From Desulfomicrobium orale DSM 12838 (GTDB lineage Bacteria > Desulfobacterota > Desulfovibrionia > Desulfovibrionales > Desulfomicrobiaceae), in NCBI RefSeq assembly GCF_001553625.1, contig NZ_CP014230.1, forward strand, positions 2,046,001 through 2,110,000: 64,000 bases of DNA, read 5' to 3'. The position numbers and the translations under genes were made by a program. This document shows, in pieces, positions 57,848 through 64,000 of the stretch. Below the pieces are notes generated by a model. The model saw only the letters and a list, made by a program, of their open reading frames with translations. It searched no databases and was not told the DNA's origin. The first letter of the stretch is position 1, and every line of letters begins with the position of its first letter.

Positions 57848-58875
57848 AACGGAGCTTCCTGTCCCTTTTCTGTCTGCTGCTGGCCGCTCCGGCCATGGCC
57901 GCGTCCGGGGAACTCTATGTGTACAACTGGTCGGAATATCTCCCGGACAGCGTGCTGCGCGACTTCACCAAGGAAACGGGCGTCAAGGTCATCATGTCCA
58001 CCTACGACAGCAACGAGGCCATGTACGCCAAGGTCCGCATGATGGATGGGAAGGGCTACGACATCATCGTGCCGTCCACGGATTTTGTGGCCCGCATGCG
58101 CAAGGAAGGGCTGCTCCTGCCGTTGGACAAGAGCAGGCTGACCAATCTGGGCAACCTGGACCCGAGCCTCATGAACCAGCTCTTTGACCCGGACAATGTT
58201 TACAGCGTTCCGTACATGTGGGGCTCCACGGCCATCGCCGTGAACGGAAAAAATGCGGACGCGGTGGGCATCGTTTCTTTTGCCGACCTGTGGAAGCCTG
58301 AGTTCAAGGGAAAAATTCTTTTGCCCAACGACATGCGCGGCGTGCTGGGCATGGGGCTGAAGCGGCTGGGTTATTCCCTGAACGAGGCGGATCCGGCGAA
58401 GGTGGCCGAAGCCTGCGAACTGCTCATCCCTCTCATGCCCGGCGTGCGGGTGTTTGACTCCGATTCCCCCAAGCTGGCCCTGCTGAATAACGAGGTGCTG
58501 GCGGCCGTACTCTGGAATGGAGAAGCCTACGCCGCTTCGGGGGAAAATCCGGATATCCGCTGCATTTATCCCGAAGAGGGCTTCAGCCTGTGGGCGGACA
58601 GTCTGTGCATTCCCAAGAATGCGGCCAACGTGGAGAATGCGCATCTTTTCATCGACTATCTGCTCCGGCCCGAGGTCAGCGCCCTCATCTGCCAGGAAAT
58701 GGGCTATTCCTCTCCCAATCTGGCCGCCAAGGCTCTTTTGTCCGAGGAGGTACGCGGAAACGAAATCGTCTATCCGTCCCATGAAACCATGATGCGCGGC
58801 GAGTTCGAGACGGATCTGGGACCGGCGGTAAAGGCCTATGAGGAATGCTGGATGCGGCTCAAGACCGGGAGATAG
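57844..58875 (+). CDS. potD: spermidine/putrescine-binding periplasmic protein PotD
   Basis: A 343-aa exported binding protein. The signal peptide is residues 1-19 (LSLFCLLLAAPAMA). The mature part opens LYVYNWSEYLPDSVL, the sequence with conserved Trp and Tyr that line the polyamine pocket, and has the usual two-lobe layout (WGSTAIAVN and VRVFDSDSPKLAL). It delivers polyamine to PotBC. Its start overlaps the potC stop in ATGA. Confidence 0.95.
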   Translation: MKRSFLSLFCLLLAAPAMAASGELYVYNWSEYLPDSVLRDFTKETGVKVIMSTYDSNEAMYAKVRMMDGKGYDIIVPSTDFVARMRKEGLLLPLDKSRLTNLGNLDPSLMNQLFDPDNVYSVPYMWGSTAIAVNGKNADAVGIVSFADLWKPEFKGKILLPNDMRGVLGMGLKRLGYSLNEADPAKVAEACELLIPLMPGVRVFDSDSPKLALLNNEVLAAVLWNGEAYAASGENPDIRCIYPEEGFSLWADSLCIPKNAANVENAHLFIDYLLRPEVSALICQEMGYSSPNLAAKALLSEEVRGNEIVYPSHETMMRGEFETDLGPAVKAYEECWMRLKTGR

Positions 58876-58958
58876 CTCGGTGCGGCAAACTCTGCCCGGC
58901 CGGTCCCTCACGTGCGGCCGGCCGGAAGAAATGCTGAGCGGGAGGACGCGAGATCAGT

Positions 58959-59456
58959 ATGCGGTCTGAGGACGAACACCTTGCCGCGCGTCTGGGCGTG
59001 GCCCTCAGTGCCCGGGGATGGCGTATGGGCACCGCGGAGTCATGTACCGGAGGGCTCATGGCCAGCACGCTGACCGATACTCCGGGAAGCTCCGCCTGGT
59101 TCGAGGGCGCTGTCGTGGCGTATGACAACCGCGTCAAGACGGACCTGCTGGGGATTTCCGGGGACATCCTGACCGGGCACGGCGCCGTCAGCCGGGAGTG
59201 TGTGGAGACCATGGTCGCCGGACTGTGCTCGCTTCTGCGAGTGCCCGTGGGTATCGCTGTTTCCGGTATTGCCGGACCCACCGGTGGAAGCGCGGAAAAG
59301 CCGGTCGGCACGGTGTGGATGGCCTGGAGTGTGGAGTGCAGGATCTGGAGCCGAGTGTTTCATTTTACGGGGGACAGGGCGGCCGTCAAACGGCGGAGCG
59401 TGTTGGCCGGGCTTGGGGAACTGGAGGCTTTTCTGACGAAAAACGGCGCGCCATGA
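58959..59456 (+). CDS. CinA-family nicotinamide-nucleotide amidohydrolase (PncC)
   Basis: A 165-aa stand-alone CinA C-terminal domain. TAESCTGGL near residue 25 holds the catalytic Ser-Lys region, with GIAGPTGGS later, both hallmarks. PncC deamidates NMN to nicotinic acid mononucleotide in pyridine nucleotide recycling. Length fits the stand-alone form. GGGAGG is upstream but at a long spacing. It ends within the terminator hairpin of the convergent gene. Confidence 0.9.
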   Translation: MRSEDEHLAARLGVALSARGWRMGTAESCTGGLMASTLTDTPGSSAWFEGAVVAYDNRVKTDLLGISGDILTGHGAVSRECVETMVAGLCSLLRVPVGIAVSGIAGPTGGSAEKPVGTVWMAWSVECRIWSRVFHFTGDRAAVKRRSVLAGLGELEAFLTKNGAP

Positions 59457-59466
59457 AGACGCGCCG
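59437..59466 (-). terminator. intrinsic terminator of the gene at 59500, overlapping the CinA gene end
   Basis: Read on the minus strand, a seven-base stem CGGCGCG/CGCGCCG with a nine-base loop is followed by TTTTT. It lies just past the stop of the minus-strand gene at 59500-59961 and covers the last codons of the CinA gene. Confidence 0.65.
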
Positions 59467-59499
59467 AAAAAAAGAGCAAGACTGGATTTTCCGGAGTCC

Positions 59500-59961
59500 T
59501 CAGTTCATGTAGTCCCCGCGGTTGAACTTGAACTCCTCCGTGACGGCCAGGATATCCAGTTCTTCGATCATGCGGTCGAGGTCCCCTTTCCCGGCGGCTG
59601 CGGAGGCATCTCCTTTGACGTCCCGGACGTGGCTGCGTATCTCGTCCAGCATCCGGTAGCCCGCGCGCAGATCGCCCTGCGGTGCGGCGAGGGTCTGGGA
59701 ATAATTTTCCCACTTGGCAAGCAGGGTGTCCATTTTATCCATGATCGTTCGCTCTGTTGAGGTGTGCAGCATCGATGCCTGCAAAACCTGATCAATTCCC
59801 GGCTGGGGCATGGCCGGGAGTGCGGTTGCGGCCGGTTGCGCGGCGTTTTCGGACTGCATTTCCTGGGTGAGAAAACGTGCGAAACCCTCTCCCTGATTGT
59901 TCTGGGAGATTTTTTTCTGTTGGGGCAGCAGAGCTGCCAACTGGTCCGGAGTGATTTTCAT
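59500..59961 (-). CDS. hypothetical protein, 153 aa
   Basis: A soluble protein of no recognised family. The N-terminal third is polar and low in structure (Gln, Asn, Ala, Pro). The second half is helical with charged heptads (MDKMDTLLAKWENYSQTL and DLDRMIEELDIL) that could form a coiled coil. GGAG precedes ATG 59961, and an intrinsic terminator follows its stop, so it is a real single-gene transcript. Shape alone would allow a role as a small chaperone or flagellar/secretion accessory, but nothing proves it. Confidence 0.65.
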   Translation of the reverse strand: MKITPDQLAALLPQQKKISQNNQGEGFARFLTQEMQSENAAQPAATALPAMPQPGIDQVLQASMLHTSTERTIMDKMDTLLAKWENYSQTLAAPQGDLRAGYRMLDEIRSHVRDVKGDASAAAGKGDLDRMIEELDILAVTEEFKFNRGDYMN

Positions 59962-60072
59962 GGTCTTTTCTCCTTTTTGCAGGCTTCAAAGCAAGGAGCC
60001 TGCCAAAAGAGATTTTCTTTCATCTCATTGAAATTTTGCGTATTTTTATTTCCAGTCGGCAAGGTTTGCCGG

Positions 60073-60744
60073 ATGAACACATTCTGCGCCGCTCATAACG
60101 CGGCGTTGGAAACGGGTCAATGCGGAGGGCGGCCGGAAGTGAGTTGGACGCGGGAATTGCGAATGCTGCGGCAGGGAGGCCTGCTGATTTATCCGACGGA
60201 GACGTTCTATGCTCTGGGATGCCTGGCGACAGACCATAGTGCTGTGGAACGGGTTTTCACGGCCAAAGGACGGTCCCGGAAGAAGACAGTGCCCCTTGTT
60301 GTCTCCAGCTGGGCCATGGTGGAGAAATTTCTCCGTCTGTCCCGGGTTGCTCGGGCCCTGGCTAAGACTTTCTGGCCCGGACCGCTTTCCATTGTGACGG
60401 ATGTGGATGAATCCATCAGTGCGCTGGCGCGCGATGGTGCGGGGCAGGCGGCTGTACGTATGACCCCGCATCCCGTTGCCCGGATACTGTGCGAGTTGGC
60501 GGAAGCCCCCCTTGTTTCCTCCAGCGCGAATTTCAGCGGCGGGGCCCCTGTATGTGCGCCGCAAGATCTGGACGCCGGGCTTGTGCGGCTCTCCGGAGCC
60601 ATGGTGATCGATGCCGAACCCTGGCCCCGGGGCGGGTTGCCCTCGACTCTGGTGAAGCCAGCGGATGGCCGGGCGCTGCGGGTGCTTCGGGAAGGTGCGG
60701 TGCGGGTATCGGAACTGACGGCCCAAGGGTATGAGATAGTGTAG
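60073..60744 (+). CDS. Sua5/YciO/YrdC-family protein (threonylcarbamoyl-AMP synthase-like)
   Basis: A 223-aa protein with the family's opening LIYPTETFYALGC, KGRSRKKTVPLVV, then PGPLSIVTDV and SSANFSGG. These residues bind ATP, threonine and bicarbonate to make threonylcarbamoyl-AMP for t6A37. It pairs functionally with tsaE at 50522. AAGG is a short way before ATG 60073. A YciO-type paralog with other function cannot be ruled out, so tsaC is not assigned. Confidence 0.82.
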   Translation: MNTFCAAHNAALETGQCGGRPEVSWTRELRMLRQGGLLIYPTETFYALGCLATDHSAVERVFTAKGRSRKKTVPLVVSSWAMVEKFLRLSRVARALAKTFWPGPLSIVTDVDESISALARDGAGQAAVRMTPHPVARILCELAEAPLVSSSANFSGGAPVCAPQDLDAGLVRLSGAMVIDAEPWPRGGLPSTLVKPADGRALRVLREGAVRVSELTAQGYEIV

Positions 60745-60849
60745 TTCAATTTTTTTTACGGCATAATTCCTGTTCTCCATCTGTAGCACGGACCTGTAAA
60801 AATAATTGTATCAAGAATGGTTGTATTGTTTTGTGTCACTTGAAAATAA

Positions 60850-60984
60850 GTATTGTATTCTGGGAGGATACGGATTTCTCAAATGATTTCCATTTTGGCC
60901 CGGTCTTTGCTTTTTCCTTGGGTAACTTCCTCTTTTTGCCAGAATCGGCTCCCGCACCGAAAGGTCCGGGAGCCGATTTTGTTT
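60850..60984 (+). ncRNA. candidate small RNA ending at a strong terminator
   Basis: A terminator with no protein gene directly before it, following an AT-rich stretch with promoter-like TTGTAT and AAATAA hexamers about 17 bases apart at roughly 60825-60850. The start is therefore a guess. No known RNA family was recognised. It could instead be the 3' end of the Sua5-family mRNA, read through 200 bases. Confidence 0.3.
60943..60984 (+). terminator. strong intrinsic terminator with GAAA tetraloop
   Basis: A perfect 12-base stem AATCGGCTCCCG/CGGGAGCCGATT, continued inside by ACC/GGT closed by a GAAA tetraloop, followed by TTTTGTTT. It points along the plus strand. Confidence 0.85.
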
Positions 60985-61290
60985 GGGCTCCTTTTCGGGC
61001 CAACGGCTCGGACAGTTCGCTTTTTCACCCGGTTTCAAGCCATTCCGCCGGATTCTTCTTCTCCGATGATTTTTTCCCTGTTGTTCGTGCCATAACCGCT
61101 GCCGGGCCCGCATTATTTTTCGGATGACCCGCCAATGAGGTCCCTTTGCCGCGGGAGGGGTTCAAATATTTTGTCTTGGCTTTATCGTTCGGAAGGCGCT
61201 TTTTGAGCCGCTTGAGGACTTCTGCTTCAGGAAAATTGATGGTAGGCTGATTTCAATCGGACAAGAAGACGGAAACAGGGAGGAATCCAC

Positions 61291-61749
61291 TTGGAATCTC
61301 AGGCTTCCAGTGAAACCCGTTCGAGACCGCGAAACCCGTTTCCAACGGTGGACGTAGTCATCTTTCTGCCAGGCCGGGGTGTTCTGCTTGTCCGGAGGAA
61401 GAATCCTCCATTTGGCTGGGCTCTGCCCGGAGGCTTCATCGATTACGGAGAAAGCGCCGAGCAGGCCGCGGTGCGGGAAACTCTGGAAGAGACCGGGCTC
61501 AAGGTACAGCTCACGGGCCTTGTGGGCGTATACTCGGATCCGGCCCGCGACCCGCGCTTTCATACCCTGAGCATAGTCTATGCGGCCGGGGTGGGAGAGG
61601 GGGCCTGTCCGCATCCCGGAGATGATGCGGCCGAGGCCTGTTTTTTTCCCGTTCACGCCCTGCCGGACGATATGGCTTTCGATCACCGGAAAATTATTGC
61701 GGACTTTGTCAAACAGAAAGACGGGGCTTATGATCGCACTACCCCATGA
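61291..61749 (+). CDS. Nudix hydrolase
   Basis: A 152-aa enzyme starting at TTG 61291, with GGGAGG eight bases upstream. The Nudix box is complete: [23 protein letters not shown] fits GX5EX7REUXEEXGU. It would cleave a nucleoside diphosphate linked to another group, such as ADP-sugar or ADP-ribose. Because it overlaps glgA by 20 bases, an ADP-sugar substrate is attractive but unproven. Confidence 0.88.
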   Translation: MESQASSETRSRPRNPFPTVDVVIFLPGRGVLLVRRKNPPFGWALPGGFIDYGESAEQAAVRETLEETGLKVQLTGLVGVYSDPARDPRFHTLSIVYAAGVGEGACPHPGDDAAEACFFPVHALPDDMAFDHRKIIADFVKQKDGAYDRTTP

Positions 61750-63196
61750 CATCGTATTTCTGACGTCGGAAATATTTCCTTTTTCCAAATCCGGCGGGCT
61801 GGCCGACGTCATGGGCATATTGCCTCTGACCTTGTCCCGCATGGGTGCGCGCGTGGCCGTGGTCACGCCGTTTTACGGAAGGCTCTCCACCGGTCAGTAC
61901 CCGGTGCGTCTGGTGCACGAGAACTGTCCGGTGGGCTATCCATGGTCCGATTCCACGGCGGACATCTATATGGCCGATTATCGCGGTCTGCCCGTATATT
62001 TTGTGGAGCGGGGGGAGTATTTCGACCGCCGCCACTACTATTGCACGCACAAGGGCGATTATTTCGACAACGGCGAGCGTTTCATCTTTTTCTGCCGGGC
62101 GGCGCTGTGCGCCATCCGGCACCTGGGAATGGGAACGCGCATCGTACATTGTCAGGACTGGCATACCGGGCTGGCCGTCGCATATCTGGCCTTCTGGCGG
62201 CGCAACGATCCATTCTGGTCCGGAATCCGCACCATCATGTCCATCCACAATCTGGCCTACCAGGGACGCTTTTCCTACCGCCTGTTCGAGGCATCCGGCC
62301 TGCCCGTGGAGGCCTGGAACATGGAGGGCGTTGAATTCTATAACAGCTTCAACCTACTCAAGGCCGGAATCGCTTACGCCGACAAGATTACCACGGTCAG
62401 CCCCAGTTATGCCGAGGAAATCATGACTCCGAAATTCGGATACGGACTGGAAGGGATTCTGGCCCGCAGAAGAAACGATTTGGTAGGGATCCTGAACGGG
62501 GCGGACTATTCCATCTGGAGTCCCGAGAACGATCCGGTTCTGGAGAGTACCTATTCGGCGGAGAACCCGGAAGGAAAGAAGGACTGCAAGCGCCATCTGC
62601 TGGAACTGCTCGGTCTGCGGCCGGCTTTGATGGAGCGTCCTGTACTCGGCTTTATCGGCCGTTTACGCGGCCAGAAGGGCATCGACATCCTGCTCGACAT
62701 CATTCCGGAGGTGATGAAGCTCGATGTGGGACTGGTGGTGCTGGGCGAGGGAAGGGCGGAGCACGAGGCCCGGCTCATGTCCGTCATGGAGGACTATCCG
62801 GGACGGCTGGTGGGCATTATCGGCTACACGGAAGAAATGTCGCACCTCATTCAGGCCGGGGCGGACATTTTTCTGATGCCTTCGAGGTACGAGCCCTGCG
62901 GCCTGACCCAGATGTACAGCCTGAGCTACGGCACGCCGCCCGTGGTCACGGCCGTGGGCGGTCTGCGAGACACCATCATCTCTTATCCGGCCGAGAACGC
63001 CACCGGTTTCGTCTTTCCGTCCGCCGCGCCGGAGAGCTTTCTGGATGCCATCCGGCAGGCCGTGCGGGTCTGGGAAGACAAGGACCGGTGGACGCGGCTC
63101 AGGTACAACGCCATGCGGGCCAATTTTTCCTGGGAAAAATCGTCGTTGCGTTATATGGACATTTACAGGTCATTGCACGGAGATATCTTTTCCTGA
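61730..63196 (+). CDS. glgA: glycogen synthase GlgA
   Basis: GlgA (GT5) transfers glucose from ADP-glucose to the growing alpha-1,4-glucan. The ADP-glucose loop reads KSGGLADV near residue 20 (KTGGLADV is more usual, a mild change). The C-terminal half has [11 protein letters not shown] and the catalytic loop [18 protein letters not shown]. Length 488 aa is normal. ATG 61730 lies inside the end of the Nudix gene. A CBM48 gene follows 12 bases later, so the three form one glycogen unit. Confidence 0.96.
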   Translation: MIALPHDIVFLTSEIFPFSKSGGLADVMGILPLTLSRMGARVAVVTPFYGRLSTGQYPVRLVHENCPVGYPWSDSTADIYMADYRGLPVYFVERGEYFDRRHYYCTHKGDYFDNGERFIFFCRAALCAIRHLGMGTRIVHCQDWHTGLAVAYLAFWRRNDPFWSGIRTIMSIHNLAYQGRFSYRLFEASGLPVEAWNMEGVEFYNSFNLLKAGIAYADKITTVSPSYAEEIMTPKFGYGLEGILARRRNDLVGILNGADYSIWSPENDPVLESTYSAENPEGKKDCKRHLLELLGLRPALMERPVLGFIGRLRGQKGIDILLDIIPEVMKLDVGLVVLGEGRAEHEARLMSVMEDYPGRLVGIIGYTEEMSHLIQAGADIFLMPSRYEPCGLTQMYSLSYGTPPVVTAVGGLRDTIISYPAENATGFVFPSAAPESFLDAIRQAVRVWEDKDRWTRLRYNAMRANFSWEKSSLRYMDIYRSLHGDIFS

Positions 63197-63208
63197 AGGA
63201 GGGCTGAA

Positions 63209-63517
63209 ATGAGCTTCAAGAAACAGTATTTCAAGACGAAAAACACGTGCAAGGTGACGTTCACGCTGTCCGCAAACGAATCCGGCCGGGCCGATACGGT
63301 ATTTCTGGTGGGCGAATTCAACGATTGGGCCATGCATTCCCTGCCCATGAAAAAAATGAAGGATGGATCCTTCAAGATCGCTCTGGATCTCGAACCGGGG
63401 AGAGAATTCCAGTTCCGCTATTTGCTGGATGATGAACGCTGGGAAAATGATTGGAATGCGGACAGATATGTGTACAGCGAGTTCGGCAACTGCGAGAATT
63501 CCGTGATCGTCACCTGA
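63209..63517 (+). CDS. stand-alone CBM48 (isoamylase early-set) glycogen-binding protein
   Basis: A 102-aa protein that is essentially one CBM48 domain: VFLVGEFNDWAMHSLPMKK and FQFRYLLDD are the core motifs, with Trp residues that bind glucan. Usually this domain is part of branching or debranching enzymes or AMPK beta subunits. Alone and right after glgA, it may target or regulate glycogen synthesis. GGAGG precedes ATG 63209. The role is inferred from fold and context. Confidence 0.85.
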   Translation: MSFKKQYFKTKNTCKVTFTLSANESGRADTVFLVGEFNDWAMHSLPMKKMKDGSFKIALDLEPGREFQFRYLLDDERWENDWNADRYVYSEFGNCENSVIVT

Positions 63518-63620
63518 AAATACGGAAGTTTTTCTCGATAATCGGTTATTGCTTTTTACCTGCGAACGCCGTAGCCATGCCTGCGCCCGCCGGGTAGCGT
63601 TAGCTGCCTGTTTTCAGTGT

Positions 63621-63659
63621 GAAAACGGTCCGGCCTGCGGGGGATGGACGGCGTTTTTC
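63621..63659 (+). terminator. possible terminator after the glgA-CBM48 unit
   Basis: An imperfect stem GAAAACG-GTCC/GGAC-gg-CGTTTTTC with a 14-base loop ends in a run of T's about 130 bases after the CBM48 stop. Confidence 0.35.
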
Positions 63660-63734
63660 ATTTCGGGCGGTTCGACGGCGCGCCTAAGCATGGAATTTCG
63701 AAACAGAGCGGAGAGCGTGTTTTAAGGAGATGGC

Positions 63735-64000
63735 ATGGATACGCATCAGCCTGCATATAAAGATATCGCGCCCCGGTTGCGGGGTCTGCGGGATGCCATG
63801 GACATGACGGTAGAGGAAATGGCTGCACAGCTGGATGTACCGCCGGCGGACGTCCGCAAGTACGAATCCGGTGAGAATGAGATTCCGGTCAGCTATCTGT
63901 TTACCGTGGCTCAGGTTTTCCAGGTGGATCTGACCGTGCTCATTTCCGGCAAGGAAGCCCATCTGCACACCGCGTCTCTGGTCCGCGCCGGGAAGGGCAT
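63735..64000 (+). CDS. XRE-type HTH regulator, N-terminal part (runs off window)
   Basis: The first 88 codons of a longer gene. ATG 63735 has AAGGAG five bases upstream. Residues 13-67 form a Cro/C1-type helix-turn-helix (LRGLRDAMDMTVEEMAAQLDV, then YESGENEIPVSYLFTVAQVF, quoted as two separate parts). Proteins starting so in this group often continue with a cupin sensor domain, but the window ends before it. Confidence 0.8.
   Translation, partial: MDTHQPAYKDIAPRLRGLRDAMDMTVEEMAAQLDVPPADVRKYESGENEIPVSYLFTVAQVFQVDLTVLISGKEAHLHTASLVRAGKG

Larger units (their letters stand above)
60745..61290. other. 546-base gene-free stretch
   Basis: Between the Sua5-family and Nudix genes. It holds AT-rich sequence from 60745 to about 60860 with loose promoter-like hexamers, a very strong plus-strand terminator (60943-60984), and from 60985 to 61290 no convincing gene. 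The reading frames that cross it lack ribosome sites and have shadow-like composition. The promoter of the Nudix-glgA unit should be in its second half, but no clear -35/-10 pair was found. Confidence 0.6.

Noticed and set aside
60831-61127. Plus-strand frame of 98 codons between the Sua5-family and Nudix genes
   Set aside because: It runs through the strong terminator, has no ribosome site and an odd Phe/Ser/Pro-rich sequence.

Overview
This is about 64 kb of GC-rich bacterial chromosome with densely packed, mostly housekeeping genes. The content points to a sulfate reducer of the Desulfovibrionales (Desulfovibrio/Desulfomicrobium type). The best single clue is the adenylate kinase. Its LID carries C-X5-H-X15-C-X2-C at residues 129, 135, 151 and 154, the metal site known from the Desulfovibrio gigas enzyme. 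A hemA/ccsA/siroheme cluster, menaquinone by the futalosine route (mqnA), DapL-type lysine synthesis, a split glycine decarboxylase (gcvPA/gcvPB) and a c-type heme chemoreceptor fit the same group. The exact species cannot be named from the sequence alone.

Layout. 1-777: end of a TauE/SafE permease. 1004-5236 (minus): siroheme dehydrogenase, ccsA, hemA, a small unknown and tilS. 5320-10547 (plus): a heptosyltransferase-like enzyme, a very unusual cysteine synthase fused to a degenerate cysteinyl-tRNA synthetase, and gatB. 10600-14765: an M20 peptidase, a lipoprotein with a hydrolase fold but no nucleophile, a double TM2 protein, an HDOD regulator and a DUF1328 micro-protein. 14810-18040 (minus): gcvH-gcvPA-gcvPB. 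18818-19652: an IS5-family element, inserted 24 bases before a stand-alone receiver protein. 20168-23154: a MATE exporter with an overlapping small gene, then a TraB-family protein. 23194-24786: an AT-rich orphan gene. 24825-29231: ybeY-phoH, moaA and an RqcH-like NFACT protein. 29267-34935 (minus): a tripartite RND efflux system. 35106-37923: a DUF2254 membrane protein and a second AT-rich orphan, a lipoprotein. 38102-39687: mqnA and adk. 39841-44457 (plus): an unknown, murJ, dapL and a methyltransferase. 44482-47222 (minus): a nitroreductase followed by a Nudix domain read in frame into glutaminyl-tRNA synthetase. 47350-49157 (plus): small metabolic genes. 49263-52970 (minus): nnr, a CBS protein, tsaE and rarA. 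53216-58875 (plus): the heme chemoreceptor and potABCD. 58959-64000: a CinA-type amidase, a Sua5-family enzyme, Nudix-glgA-CBM48, and the start of an HTH regulator.

The most interesting items are the cysteine synthase/pseudo-CysRS fusion (6635-8926), the Nudix-GlnRS continuous reading frame (44482-46704), the two single-gene AT-rich inserts, the heme chemoreceptor, and two strong intrinsic terminators that end no visible gene (14522-14558 and 60943-60984) and may mark small RNAs. No tRNA, rRNA, CRISPR array, prophage or integrase was seen. Start codons were chosen by Shine-Dalgarno spacing and overlaps, so several differ from the longest possible frame.
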